Positions 1 through 8,624 of a DNA stretch of 64,000 nt are shown piece after piece. Origin of the DNA: Alcaligenaceae bacterium (GTDB taxonomy: Bacteria; Pseudomonadota; Gammaproteobacteria; Burkholderiales; Burkholderiaceae_B); assembly GCA_029265795.1 (NCBI GenBank), contig JAJUGV010000005.1, forward strand, positions 1-64,000, in the 5' to 3' direction. The position numbers and the translations under genes are program-made. Every line of letters starts with the position of its first letter. Position 1 is the stretch's first letter. The notes beneath the pieces were generated by a model. It saw only the letters and a program-made list of their open reading frames with translations, was not told where the DNA came from and did no database searches.

Positions 1-351
1 CAACGATCGTGGGTACTGCCGCCACTCAACAGTCCGACCCGGATGGCGATGGCAAGCATCTTCATCAGGTGCGGGCTGGAACCACCGGGTGCTGTATTGG
101 AAACCACTTCTGCTCGGCTCATTTATGCTTTGGCTCAGGCGGATGAACAGACTTTGAGCCTGGTGCCCCTAAATATCGGACGAGAGCTGGAGGGACTGGG
201 TGGCGTTCGCTATCTCGAATTCCCGGTCCCCTTCAGAATGCCGTTGGTCGGACTGATTATGCTAGCGAATCAACGGCATATTATGGCGCTGAAGCAACTG
301 CGTGCCATTGTGAGAGCGACAGTGGCAGAATGCTCTGGGGCATTGAGTTGA
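1..351 (+). CDS. LysR-family transcriptional regulator, C-terminal part (5' truncated by window)
   Basis: The frame is open from the first base and ends at a stop at 349-351, so only about 116 C-terminal residues are visible. The order of short hydrophobic strands (WVLPPL near the start, then SLVPLNIGREL, then PLVGLIMLANQR, then a final helix ALKQLRAIVRATVAE) is what the second half of a LysR substrate-binding domain looks like. The N-terminal helix-turn-helix lies outside the window, so neither effector nor targets can be inferred. An internal ATG at 43 is not the real start because homology-like sequence continues upstream of it. Confidence 0.7.
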   Translation, partial: QRSWVLPPLNSPTRMAMASIFIRCGLEPPGAVLETTSARLIYALAQADEQTLSLVPLNIGRELEGLGGVRYLEFPVPFRMPLVGLIMLANQRHIMALKQLRAIVRATVAECSGALS

Positions 352-381
352 GAGGTATGAATAGCACTGGAGGGCTCCGAC

Positions 382-858
382 TCAGCGTCGGCGGTACACC
401 AGGGCAATGCGCGCGACGGCGATTTCCAGCTCGCGGCTGCCCGCCTGGAAGGTCACGGGGCGGCCGCGTGTCGTGAAGCAGATGAGCTTCTTGGACGAGA
501 TCAGCGGGATGAATTTCACGAAGGAGATTTCATCCCAGGCGATCGCGCGTCGTCCGAGCCACGATTGCTCGATGCCGTTTTCCGTGATGCGTGTGACCGA
601 GGTGTGCATATAGCGTGCAAGCACGGCCAGGCCCAGCACGCAGATCACCAGGCTTGCCTTGATGGCGGTGCTGACCATCTCGCCCGCGGGACTGGCGGCA
701 GTCTGACCCAGGCGCAACACCACCAGGGCAAGCACCAGCCACGCCGTCCATTTCACCCACTTGGGCCAGGCCGGGCCTTCCAGCGGCAGCGGGCCGATTT
801 CGGCGAGCAGGGCGCGGCGCTCGTCCGCGTCGGGAGTCTGCAGGGCGCCAAGAACCAT
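382..858 (-). CDS. Two-helix membrane protein with PH-like C-terminal domain, unknown function
   Basis: A 158-residue protein. Residues about 35-52 and 65-82 are two hydrophobic segments (WTAWLVLALVVLRLG and ASLVICVLGLAVLARY), followed by a soluble C-terminal part (TRITENGIEQSWLGRRAIAWDEI) whose strand pattern resembles the bacterial PH/YcxB-like domains that sit behind paired membrane helices. A GGAG about 8 bases before the ATG supports this start. It lies 18 bases downstream of the HMG-CoA lyase gene on the same strand and may be co-transcribed with it. No function can be assigned. Confidence 0.6.
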   Translation of the reverse strand: MVLGALQTPDADERRALLAEIGPLPLEGPAWPKWVKWTAWLVLALVVLRLGQTAASPAGEMVSTAIKASLVICVLGLAVLARYMHTSVTRITENGIEQSWLGRRAIAWDEISFVKFIPLISSKKLICFTTRGRPVTFQAGSRELEIAVARIALVYRRR

Positions 859-876
859 GGTTTGCGCTCCGTCCGC

Positions 877-1785
877 TCAGGCAGCTTTGCGGGCGGCCAG
901 CGCGTTGCCGGCGCGGCTGGACGACTTGCGGCCCAGGTGGCCGGAAATCCATTGGCCGATGTCGATCACGGCGTCCAGATCGACGCCTGTCTTGATGCCC
1001 ATGCCATGCAGCATGTAGAGCACGTCCTCGGTAGCGACATTGCCGGTCGCGCCCTTGGCGTAGGGGCAGCCGCCCAGCCCGGCGACAGAGGTATGAAAAA
1101 TGGAGATGCCGGCCTGCAGCGAGGCCAGGATATTGGCCAGTGACTGACCGTAGGTGTCGTGGAAATGGCCGGCGACACGGGAGGGGTCGACGATTTCGGT
1201 GACCGCCTTCATGACGCGCTCCACCCGCCGGGGAGTGCCCACCCCGATGGTGTCGGCCACATCGATCTCGTCGCAGCCCAATTCCAGATAGCGGCGCGCG
1301 ACCTCCACGACGGCTGCCGGTTCGACATCCCCCTGGTAGGGGCAGCCCAGGGCGCAGCTGATGCTGCCGCGCAGGCGCAGACCGGCGGCCTTTACTGCTT
1401 CGGCTACGGGTTCGAAGCGGGCGATGGATTCGGCGATGCTGCAGTTGATGTTGGCCTGGGAGAAGGCTTCGCTGGCGGCACCGAAGATCACGACTTCGTC
1501 GGCGCCGGCGGCCAGAGCGGCATCGAAGCCGCGCATGTTTGGCGCTAGTACCGAATAGATCGTGCCCGGCCGGCGCTCGATAGCAGCCATCACCTGAGCG
1601 TTGTCCGCCATTTGCGGTACCCATTTAGGCGAAACGAAGGAGGTGGTCTCGATATTGGCAAAGCCGGCTGTCGAGAGCCGGTTGATGAGTTCCACCTTGA
1701 CTTCTGTTGGAATGAATTGCTTTTCGTTCTGCAGACCATCGCGTGGAGCGACTTCGACGATCTTCACTTTGTTTGGCGTGGCCAT
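877..1785 (-). CDS. mvaB: Hydroxymethylglutaryl-CoA lyase
   Basis: Cleaves 3-hydroxy-3-methylglutaryl-CoA to acetoacetate and acetyl-CoA, usually the last step of leucine degradation. The 302-residue product has the DRE-TIM (HMGL-like) signatures: VAPRDGLQNE near residue 12 with the catalytic Arg-Asp pair, GCPYQG with its conserved Cys, the metal-binding HFHDTYG, and a C-terminal GLGGCPYAKGATGN with the catalytic Cys. The ATG at 1785 is chosen over one seven codons upstream because GGGAG sits six bases before it. No other leucine-degradation gene is visible next to it. Confidence 0.9.
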   Translation of the reverse strand: MATPNKVKIVEVAPRDGLQNEKQFIPTEVKVELINRLSTAGFANIETTSFVSPKWVPQMADNAQVMAAIERRPGTIYSVLAPNMRGFDAALAAGADEVVIFGAASEAFSQANINCSIAESIARFEPVAEAVKAAGLRLRGSISCALGCPYQGDVEPAAVVEVARRYLELGCDEIDVADTIGVGTPRRVERVMKAVTEIVDPSRVAGHFHDTYGQSLANILASLQAGISIFHTSVAGLGGCPYAKGATGNVATEDVLYMLHGMGIKTGVDLDAVIDIGQWISGHLGRKSSSRAGNALAARKAA

Positions 1786-1825
1786 GTTGTCTCCCGAATC
1801 AGTCAACCTTAAATCATAACTTGAG

Positions 1826-1845
1826 GCTCACCCCGCTGGGTGAGC
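1826..1845 (-). terminator. Candidate terminator hairpin after dprA
   Basis: A perfect 8-bp inverted repeat (GCTCACCC, 4-base loop, GGGTGAGC) lies between the end of dprA and the start of the HMG-CoA lyase gene. Read on the minus strand it is followed by a moderately T-rich stretch, so it fits the end of the dprA transcript. The T-run is weak, so efficiency is uncertain. Confidence 0.45.
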
Positions 1846-1874
1846 TATCGCCCGGGCCGGCGGTGATATAGCAG

Positions 1875-3086
1875 TCACAGCAATTCCTGTTGCCGCCTGA
1901 CGTAGCGGCCGTCCTCCAGCCTCTGGACGACGTCGCTTAGCTCAAGTTCAGTAAGTACGGCGGCGATCCGGGAATAAGCCAGACCGCTACGCCGGCAGAG
2001 TTGGTCAACGTCGGTCGGGTCGTAGCCCAGCGCCGTCAGTACGCGATTGACGGTGGGGTCTTTCAGCATGCTTCTGGCCGGTCGAGACGTCGGTGCAGTC
2101 GATTCGGCCGGCCGGTGGGTGGACCGGCTTTTCTGTGGATTTGCCGAGCTTTGAAGTGCGTCGGGTACCGGTCCGCTTCTCAGCAGCTCTTCTTCTATAT
2201 CACTGCCTTGCTCCACCAATTTAGCGCCTTGGCGGATCAGGGCATGGCAGCCTCTTGCGAGCGGGGCGTGAATGGAGCCGGGAATGGCGAAGACCTCCCG
2301 ACCGAATTCCAATGCTAAGCGTGCTGTAAGCAGCGAACCGCTCTGGACCGCCGCTTCCACTACCAGCACCCCTCGGGAAAGGCCCGCAACGAGCCGGTTG
2401 CGGTCGGGGAAACGGAATGGTTGGGCGGGGGTGCCTGGTGGATATTCAGTTACCAGCGCCCCGGCTGCAGCAATTCTTTCGGTTAACTCGGCATGCCGGT
2501 TGGGGTACACAATGTCTAAGCCACAAGCCAACACTGCTACCGTACTGCCTGCGTCAGCCGCCCGTAGCGCTCCTTCATGGGCAGCAGCGTCTATTCCTCG
2601 CGCCAGACCGCTGACAATCGTCCAACCCCGTTGCGCGAGGTGGCCGGCAAAGGCGCGGGCGTTATCTTTGCCGCCTTCCGTTGCGCTGCGGGCTCCCACA
2701 ATAGCCACTGCCGGGCGGTGAAGCAGGGCGGGGTTGCCTCTTACGTACAGGGCCACGGGCGGGTCGCTGGTGTCGAAGAGCGTTGCTGGGTATGAAGGGT
2801 CGGCCAGGGTAATCAGGTGGTATCCAGGCTGACCGAGCAGGCGCAGGCCTGTGCTGATGATCGCTTGTACCTCGTCGGTGGCGGGCGCGGATATACGTGC
2901 CGCCACATCTGCGCTGACGTGCCGGCTTAGCGACGAGGCCGTAGCCGAGAAAATGTACTGTGGCAGGCCGAACTCTTTAAGCAAATGGCGAGCGGCGGCA
3001 CGCCCTAACCCGGGCTCGACCGTTAGACGCAGCCACGCGTGCAGTTCTTCATGTGAGCGTTCGTTAACCATACCGTAGTGTGCCAT
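1875..3086 (-). CDS. dprA: DNA-processing protein DprA (Smf)
   Basis: Loads RecA on incoming single-stranded DNA during natural transformation; also widespread in species not known to be competent. The protein has up to 403 residues. An N-terminal SAM-like helical part is followed by the extended Rossmann fold with VAIVGARSATEGG at about residues 127-139 and VSGLARGIDAAAH after it. A Pro/Ser-rich linker then leads to a C-terminal DML1/winged-helix-like domain (VNRVLTALGYDPTDVDQLC). Two starts are possible, 3086 or 3071, neither with a strong Shine-Dalgarno. The gene is divergent from def, as is common in beta- and gammaproteobacteria. Confidence 0.92.
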   Translation of the reverse strand: MAHYGMVNERSHEELHAWLRLTVEPGLGRAAARHLLKEFGLPQYIFSATASSLSRHVSADVAARISAPATDEVQAIISTGLRLLGQPGYHLITLADPSYPATLFDTSDPPVALYVRGNPALLHRPAVAIVGARSATEGGKDNARAFAGHLAQRGWTIVSGLARGIDAAAHEGALRAADAGSTVAVLACGLDIVYPNRHAELTERIAAAGALVTEYPPGTPAQPFRFPDRNRLVAGLSRGVLVVEAAVQSGSLLTARLALEFGREVFAIPGSIHAPLARGCHALIRQGAKLVEQGSDIEEELLRSGPVPDALQSSANPQKSRSTHRPAESTAPTSRPARSMLKDPTVNRVLTALGYDPTDVDQLCRRSGLAYSRIAAVLTELELSDVVQRLEDGRYVRRQQELL

Positions 3087-3115
3087 GACCGATGACTGTC
3101 AGGAGAGAGGGCAGG

Positions 3116-3144
3116 TTGGGAATGTCCGGCCCGGGTTTTATAAT
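3116..3144 (+). promoter_or_regulatory. Sigma-70-type promoter for def-fmt
   Basis: TTGGGA at 3116-3121 and a consensus TATAAT at 3139-3144 are separated by exactly 17 bases. They lie in the dprA-def intergenic region and point towards def, which begins 100 bases further on. This would leave a leader of about 90 nucleotides. Confidence 0.6.
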
Positions 3145-3243
3145 GGGGGTAACTGAAGCGCTCAGCCGGCTGCTATGCGTCGTTTGCGGTGTCATTACCA
3201 CGGCGCTCCGCTGAGTTGCCTTAACTCGATCTTGGACGCTTAA

Positions 3244-3756
3244 ATGGCCTTACTTCCCATCCTTCGATATCCGGACCCTCGCCTGCACAAGGTGGCGGAG
3301 CCCGTCCGCGAGGTCGACGACCGCATCCGTCAATTGGTGCGAGATATGGCGGAAACCATGTATGCCGCGCCGGGCGTGGGCCTGGCTGCTACTCAGGTCG
3401 ATGTCCATGAGCGTGTCATTGTCATTGACGTCTCTGAAAACGCCGACGACCTGCGTGTGCTCATCAACCCCGAAATCATCTGGCGAAGTGATGATCTGCA
3501 AGTGTACGAAGAAGGCTGCCTTTCGGTCCCCGGTGTTTACGACAAAGTAGAGCGGGCGGCCCGTATACGTGTTCGGGCTCTGAACGAAAACGGTGACACG
3601 TACGAATTCGATGCAGACGGGCTGCTCGCGGTGTGTGTGCAGCACGAAATGGATCACCTAATGGGGAAGGTATTTGTTGAATACCTGTCACCTCTTAAGC
3701 AGAATCGTATCCGCACCAAGCTGCGTAAGCAGGAACGCGAAGCATTGCGAGCCTGA
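3244..3756 (+). CDS. def: Peptide deformylase
   Basis: Removes the N-formyl group from nascent proteins. At 170 residues it is the usual length for a type I enzyme. All three motifs are present: GVGLAATQ at 44-51, EEGCLSVPG with the metal-binding Cys92, and HEMDH at 134-138 carrying the two metal His and catalytic Glu. It stands directly before fmt, which makes the formylated substrate, with five bases between them, so one transcript from the promoter at 3116 is likely. Confidence 0.97.
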   Translation: MALLPILRYPDPRLHKVAEPVREVDDRIRQLVRDMAETMYAAPGVGLAATQVDVHERVIVIDVSENADDLRVLINPEIIWRSDDLQVYEEGCLSVPGVYDKVERAARIRVRALNENGDTYEFDADGLLAVCVQHEMDHLMGKVFVEYLSPLKQNRIRTKLRKQEREALRA

Positions 3757-3761
3757 ACCCG

Positions 3762-4706
3762 ATGCGCATTGTTTTTGCAGGCACGCCCGATTTCGCCCGC
3801 CTCGGGCTCGACGCCCTTTTGCGTGCCGGCCATCATGTGCCGCTAGTGTTGACCCAACCCGACCGACCCTCCGGTCGCGGCATGAAATTACGCCCTAGCC
3901 CGGTTAAGGCGCTGGCACAGGAACACGGCATCCCCGTTGCGCAGCCGCGCAGCCTGCGTCTGGATGGCAAATATCCGCAAGACGCCCAAGATGCGCGTCA
4001 GGCGTTGCTGGATGCCGCACCGGCCCTCATGGTGGTCGCCGCCTATGGCTTGATCCTGCCGCGATGGGTGCTTGATCTTCCCGTTCATGGGTGCTTCAAC
4101 ATCCACGCCAGCCTTTTGCCCCGCTGGCGCGGCGCGGCTCCTATTCAACGCGCCATTCAGGCGGGCGACGAACTCACCGGCATCACCATCATGCAGATGG
4201 ATGAAGGTTTGGATACGGGTGACATGCTGCTGCGGCGTGAACTCGCTATCAGCGACACACACACGGCGGCTCAATTGCACGACGAGCTCGCCCAGATGGG
4301 GGCTGAGGCGATCGTCGACGCGGTGGCTCTGTTAGAGAAAGGGCAGTTGAAGCCCTCCCCGCAACCCGCAGAGGGTGTTACTTATGCCGAGAAGCTCGAT
4401 AAGGCGGAGTCCCCGCTCGACTTCACTCGGTCGGCCGTCGAGCTCGCCCGTACGGTGCGGGCCTTCAACCCCGTGCCGGGAGCAACGGCTCGTTTGCCCG
4501 GGCTGGATCAACCCGTAAAGGTTTGGGCGGCACAAGCGCTGGCGCGTGAAACTGATGCCGCCCCGGGTACACTGCTACAGGTCACGCCGGAAGGTATAGA
4601 TTTCGCCACCGCTGACGGTATATTGCGTGTGCTGGAGTTGCAGAAGCCCGGTGGCAAGCGGCAGCCCGTGGCCACTTTTGTACAGGGCTGGAATAGAAAA
4701 CACTAA
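3762..4706 (+). CDS. fmt: Methionyl-tRNA formyltransferase
   Basis: Transfers a formyl group from 10-formyl-tetrahydrofolate to initiator Met-tRNA. The 314 residues are full length. The N-terminal formyltransferase fold holds the loop [14 protein letters not shown] (30-43) and the catalytic triad Asn113, His115 (in [18 protein letters not shown]) and Asp151 (in [10 protein letters not shown]). The C-terminal OB-like tRNA-binding domain follows from about residue 205. It is co-directional with def five bases upstream; the gamma-carbonic anhydrase gene follows after 19 bases. Confidence 0.97.
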   Translation: MRIVFAGTPDFARLGLDALLRAGHHVPLVLTQPDRPSGRGMKLRPSPVKALAQEHGIPVAQPRSLRLDGKYPQDAQDARQALLDAAPALMVVAAYGLILPRWVLDLPVHGCFNIHASLLPRWRGAAPIQRAIQAGDELTGITIMQMDEGLDTGDMLLRRELAISDTHTAAQLHDELAQMGAEAIVDAVALLEKGQLKPSPQPAEGVTYAEKLDKAESPLDFTRSAVELARTVRAFNPVPGATARLPGLDQPVKVWAAQALARETDAAPGTLLQVTPEGIDFATADGILRVLELQKPGGKRQPVATFVQGWNRKH

Positions 4707-4725
4707 TCAGGACAGCGGAAACGAC

Positions 4726-5274
4726 ATGACCCGTTATCGGCTCGGAGACAAAATTCCTCAAATCCATGAAAGTAGCTACGTAGCACGCGAAGCGACCGTC
4801 ATTGGCGACGTGCTCCTGGCAGCCAACACCAGCGTGTGGGCGGGCGCCGTATTGCGCGGCGATAACGAACCGATTTCGGTGGCGGAAGGCAGCAATATCC
4901 AGGAGGGGGCCGTTCTGCATACGGATCCCGGCTCCCCGCTGGCTATCGGCGAGCGGGTGACGGTGGGGCATCAAGCCATGCTGCATGGCTGTACGGTGGG
5001 CGAGGGCTCGCTCATCGGTATCCAAGCCGTGGTGTTGAATAATGCCGTTATTGGCAAGCACAGCCTGGTAGGCGCCGGTGCTATCGTGACCGAGGGCAAG
5101 TCGTTCCCCGAACGCTCGCTGATACTGGGGGCCCCCGCCAAAGTCGTGCGCACACTTTCCGACGAAGAAGTCGCGAAGCTGCAGAAAAGTGCGCAAAGCT
5201 ATATAGAACGGGCGTCCCTGTTCAAAACGGAAGTTGTCGCTCTTCCGGAGTCGGAACCAGACCAACATGTCTGA
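4726..5274 (+). CDS. Gamma-carbonic anhydrase-family left-handed beta-helix protein (YrdA-like)
   Basis: A 182-residue hexapeptide-repeat protein. The repeating [LIV]-G-x4 pattern runs from about residue 20 to 140, and the three metal-ligand histidines of the gamma-CA family are visible in AVLHTD and VGHQAMLHG. Known relatives bind zinc or iron, and many show little or no carbonic anhydrase activity, so activity is not assured. The ATG at 4726 is chosen because sequence upstream in this frame is the fmt tail. Its 3' end overlaps the following exporter by eight bases. Confidence 0.85.
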   Translation: MTRYRLGDKIPQIHESSYVAREATVIGDVLLAANTSVWAGAVLRGDNEPISVAEGSNIQEGAVLHTDPGSPLAIGERVTVGHQAMLHGCTVGEGSLIGIQAVVLNNAVIGKHSLVGAGAIVTEGKSFPERSLILGAPAKVVRTLSDEEVAKLQKSAQSYIERASLFKTEVVALPESEPDQHV

Positions 5275-6214
5275 CGCCACGTCAGGGCGCTCAACCAGCA
5301 CCGCGCCTTTGTCAGCTACACTTGGCGTAAAACCGCTTGCGGGCATCATTACCCTGATTCTTTCCACCTGGGCATTGTCCGGGCTGGATGCATCGGGAAA
5401 ATGGGTAATGGCGGCGGGGGTGTCGCTATGGGTGCTGTGTTGGGTGCGCTATACGGTTCATCTGATACTGGTGCTTGCCCTGGTACTACCATCGCGCGGC
5501 ACCAGAGTGTTGCGTAGTGTACGGCCGCGCGCCCAATTGTTGCGCGGCGCCGTGATGCTGCTTGCGACACTGTTTTTCTTCAAGGCGCTTAGTTATCTAC
5601 CCCAGGCTGAGGCTACCGCTATCAATTTTCTCGCACCTCTCATCGTGCTTTCGCTCGCGCCGTGGCTGCTTAAGGAACCGCCGCGAGCTTCGCGATGGGT
5701 GGCAGCGGCGGTCGGTTTCGCGGGCGTATTGATTGTCATTCGTCCCGAAGCCGGTCTGCCACCGATTGGGGTGATGTGGGGGCTATTGACGGCCTGTACG
5801 TTCGCATGCCAGTTCATGGTTACTCGACGTGTCGCGGTGGACGACCCGATGACAACGTTGATCTGGAGTGGGGCATTCGGCACGGTGGCGTTGAGCGTCA
5901 CAATGCCTATGATATTGCCACAGGCCCTACCCACATTACGTGAGCTGGATGCGCTGCATTGGCTGGTTTTGATTTCCACCGGGGTGTGGGGCGCACTGGG
6001 TCATTTGTTGCAGATTCTGGCTTATCGATATGCGCCGGCCTCTCTGCTTGCACCTTTCATTTATATTCAGATTGTCGCGGCGGCTACGCTTGGCTGGTTG
6101 GTCTGGGGCCAATTCCCCGACGCGTTCAGCTGGGTGGGAATTGCGGTGATCTGTGGCAGTGGCGCATCTCTTGCGGTCTGGGAGTGGCACGCGCGGCGGC
6201 CACGCATTGCTTGA
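5267..6214 (+). CDS. EamA/DMT-family inner-membrane exporter
   Basis: A 315-residue protein with about ten hydrophobic segments arranged as two EamA repeats, the hallmark of the drug/metabolite transporter superfamily. The first repeat ends near PPRASRWVAAAVGFAGVLIVIRP and the second near FPDAFSWVGIAVICGSG, both typical repeat ends. Substrate cannot be predicted. The start at 5267 overlaps the preceding gene by eight bases, suggesting translational coupling. An in-frame start at 5234 lies deeper inside the preceding gene and is less likely. Confidence 0.85.
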   Translation: MSDATSGRSTSTAPLSATLGVKPLAGIITLILSTWALSGLDASGKWVMAAGVSLWVLCWVRYTVHLILVLALVLPSRGTRVLRSVRPRAQLLRGAVMLLATLFFFKALSYLPQAEATAINFLAPLIVLSLAPWLLKEPPRASRWVAAAVGFAGVLIVIRPEAGLPPIGVMWGLLTACTFACQFMVTRRVAVDDPMTTLIWSGAFGTVALSVTMPMILPQALPTLRELDALHWLVLISTGVWGALGHLLQILAYRYAPASLLAPFIYIQIVAAATLGWLVWGQFPDAFSWVGIAVICGSGASLAVWEWHARRPRIA

Positions 6215-6245
6215 AGTCTGGCGCATCCTGTCCGTCCTTTGTATT

Positions 6246-6251
6246 TATAAT
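6246..6251 (+). promoter_or_regulatory. Consensus -10 hexamer immediately before waaC
   Basis: A perfect TATAAT ends only six bases before the waaC ATG, and no purine-rich ribosome-binding site lies between them. No good -35 hexamer is seen at 16-18 bases. If used, transcription would begin at or next to the start codon. Confidence 0.35.
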
Positions 6252-6257
6252 CCCGCC

Positions 6258-7271
6258 ATGACGAAGAAAATCCTGATCGTCCGCACCTCGTCACTGGGTG
6301 ATCTGGTGCACATGCTGCCGGCCATCAGCGACATTGCGCGCCATGTTCCGGGCGCTTGCATTGACTGGATCGTCGAAGAAAACTTCGCCGAGGTGCCTTC
6401 ATGGCACCCTGCAGTCAACGAAGTCATTACCGTCGCTCACAGGCGCTGGCGAAAAAGCTGGTGGGCACCCGAGACCCGGGCCGAACGGGCAGCGTTGCGT
6501 CGCAATCTGGCCGCGCGGCGCTACGACGTGGTTCTGGACATGCAGGCTCTCATGAAATCGGTGTGGCTGGTGCGTCAAACACACGGGGAACGGCACGGTT
6601 TGGACCGCCGGTCTGCGCGCGAACCCCTGGCTTCATTTTTTTACGATGTGCGACACCGTGTCGAATTCTGGCAGCCGGCAGTGATACGCCAGCGTACATT
6701 GGCGGCGTCGGCTTTCGGCTATCAATACGACGGCGAGCCCGACTTCGGTCTGGGTCGCTTCACACAGCACGCCGTGGTGGAACCCTATGCAGTCATCATG
6801 CCGTCGGCCAGCCGCGACGACAAGCTCTGGCCCGCCGAAAATTGGCGTATTGTCTTCGATCATCTTTCCAGTCAGGGGCTCGCGCTGCGCCTGCTGGCGG
6901 GAAACGAGCGCGAAGCTGAGCGCGCCCGTCAGCTTGTGCAAGGTCGCCAAGGGGCCGAGGTCATGCCGCGCATGTCCCTCGAACAGGTTGCCACTATGCT
7001 GGCGTCGGCACGGGTGATGGTAGGGCTGGATAGCGGGCTGACTCATTTGTCGGCGGGCCTCGGGCGGCCAACCATCGGCATTTACAAGGCATCCACGCCC
7101 GTACGCACACCGTTGCAGGGCTCTTCTTATACCGCGAGCCTGGGTGAGCGCGGCGCCGAGCCCTCTGCCCAGACCGTGTTGAGTGCGCTTGAACAGGCAC
7201 TGGCCTTCGAGGCCGAACGCACTCCGTTGCTTACGGGGCTGGACGGCACACAGCCCGAGACCAAGCAATAA
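6258..7271 (+). CDS. waaC: Lipopolysaccharide heptosyltransferase I
   Basis: Adds the first L-glycero-D-manno-heptose to Kdo on lipid A at the cytoplasmic face of the inner membrane. The 337-residue product is a family 9 glycosyltransferase: N-terminal KKILIVRTSSLGDLVHMLP, WPAENWRIV in the linker, and the ADP-heptose-binding VGLDSGLTHLSAGLGRPTIG near the C-terminus. The ATG at 6258 fits the conserved N-terminus; an upstream in-frame start would overlap the exporter gene. waaA follows after eight bases, forming an inner-core pair. Confidence 0.93.
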   Translation: MTKKILIVRTSSLGDLVHMLPAISDIARHVPGACIDWIVEENFAEVPSWHPAVNEVITVAHRRWRKSWWAPETRAERAALRRNLAARRYDVVLDMQALMKSVWLVRQTHGERHGLDRRSAREPLASFFYDVRHRVEFWQPAVIRQRTLAASAFGYQYDGEPDFGLGRFTQHAVVEPYAVIMPSASRDDKLWPAENWRIVFDHLSSQGLALRLLAGNEREAERARQLVQGRQGAEVMPRMSLEQVATMLASARVMVGLDSGLTHLSAGLGRPTIGIYKASTPVRTPLQGSSYTASLGERGAEPSAQTVLSALEQALAFEAERTPLLTGLDGTQPETKQ

Positions 7272-7279
7272 GGCTTGTT

Positions 7280-8605
7280 TTGAATCGATTTACCTACACT
7301 CTGTCCCTGCGTTGCCTGACACCCGTACTTCTGGGTTGGATGGCGGTGCGCGCACGTCGGGCGGGTGGCGACTGGGGAGTCATGTCGGGCGAGCGTTTCG
7401 GCCGCTATCGTCAGGACTCCCGTTTGCGTAACCCGGTCTGGGTGCATGCGGTGAGTCTAGGCGAGACGCGGGCGGCGCAGCCGTTATTGCGTGCTTTGCT
7501 CGATCACGGTGAGCATGTTTTGCTTACGCACCTGACAGTCACCGGGCTGGAAGAGGGGCAGCGCGCCTTTACCCGAGAAATTGCAGAGGGACAGCTGGAG
7601 CAGCAATGGCTGCCCTATGATTTTCCTGGTGCTACGGCCCGCTTCCTGGATCATTACCGGCCGGCGGTAGGCATACTTATCGAAAGGGAAATTTGGCCCA
7701 ACTTGTTGGCGTCTGCTCGCGCCCGCAAGCTGCCCATGATGCTGGTCAGTGCACGTTTTTCAGATCACGCTCTGCGAACCGTATTGCGGGCCGGCAAGGT
7801 GTTGCAGGAGGCTTATGCGGGTCTGGCGGCCGTACATGCACAGACGCTGCAGGACGCCCAACGGCTGGAACAAGCCGGCGCGCTCGCCGTGCGCGTCTCA
7901 GGGAACTTTAAATTCGACATCCAAGTTCCACAGGACCAGGTCGACAAGGGAAAGAAATTTGCCGAAGCGCTGAACCGTCGCATCGTCACCATCGCCAGCA
8001 CGCGCGAAGGTGAAGATGAAATGTTCATTCAGGCGATTCAGAAGCATGTTCGACGTATGCAGGCCCAGGGGCAGGAACCTCATGAGGCCGTCACCTTTCG
8101 ATTGGTTCCGCGCCATCCGCAACGTTTTGAAGCGGCGGCTCAAATGCTGGCGGAAGCTGAGCTTCCGTTTGAGCGACGTTCGGCCACCCTGGCCGGTAGC
8201 GACTGCTGCGCGAGTGCAGTGCGCACAGCACGGAATGCCGTAGTGCTGCTGGGGGATACGGTGGGCGAGATGGTACGCAACTATGCATCCAGCCACGTTG
8301 CGATCATCGGGGGCAGTTTCGCCCCGCATGGGGGGCAGAATCTCATTGAGGCCTGTGCTGTCGGGGTGCCGGTGATCGTCGGGCCGCACACCTACAATTT
8401 CGAACAAGCGGTGAACGACGCTATCCATGAAGGCGCGGCCCTGCGAGCTCAAGATGCGGAAGCGGCTTTACAGCTGGCGCTTCAGTTGCTCGATGACCCG
8501 CGCCGGCTGGCGCAAATGGGTGAAGCGGCAGAAGATTGGGTCCGCCAGCACGCCGGCGCAGTTCAGAGGGTAATGGATAGCTACCTTACGCTGCGCAAGC
8601 AGTAA
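7280..8605 (+). CDS. waaA: 3-deoxy-D-manno-octulosonic acid (Kdo) transferase
   Basis: Attaches Kdo to lipid IVA, the first step of LPS core assembly. The protein has 441 residues. An N-terminal membrane anchor is followed by a GT-B fold with WVHAVSLGETRAAQPL near residue 55, the IEREIWPNL motif, and C-terminal GGSFAPHGGQNLIEACAVG. The start is TTG at 7280, supported by AAGG six bases before it overlapping the waaC stop. Whether one or two Kdo residues are added cannot be told from sequence. Confidence 0.93.
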   Translation: MNRFTYTLSLRCLTPVLLGWMAVRARRAGGDWGVMSGERFGRYRQDSRLRNPVWVHAVSLGETRAAQPLLRALLDHGEHVLLTHLTVTGLEEGQRAFTREIAEGQLEQQWLPYDFPGATARFLDHYRPAVGILIEREIWPNLLASARARKLPMMLVSARFSDHALRTVLRAGKVLQEAYAGLAAVHAQTLQDAQRLEQAGALAVRVSGNFKFDIQVPQDQVDKGKKFAEALNRRIVTIASTREGEDEMFIQAIQKHVRRMQAQGQEPHEAVTFRLVPRHPQRFEAAAQMLAEAELPFERRSATLAGSDCCASAVRTARNAVVLLGDTVGEMVRNYASSHVAIIGGSFAPHGGQNLIEACAVGVPVIVGPHTYNFEQAVNDAIHEGAALRAQDAEAALQLALQLLDDPRRLAQMGEAAEDWVRQHAGAVQRVMDSYLTLRKQ

Positions 8606-8624
8606 TCCAATTTAACTGGCCGGC

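Noticed and set aside
530-1624. 364-residue open frame on the minus strand
   Set aside because: It overlaps the clear HMG-CoA lyase and membrane-protein genes in another frame and is an Arg/Gly-rich shadow typical of high-GC DNA.
4582-5367. 261-residue minus-strand open frame opposite the gamma-carbonic anhydrase gene
   Set aside because: No family features; the plus strand carries a well-conserved gene with metal-binding His.
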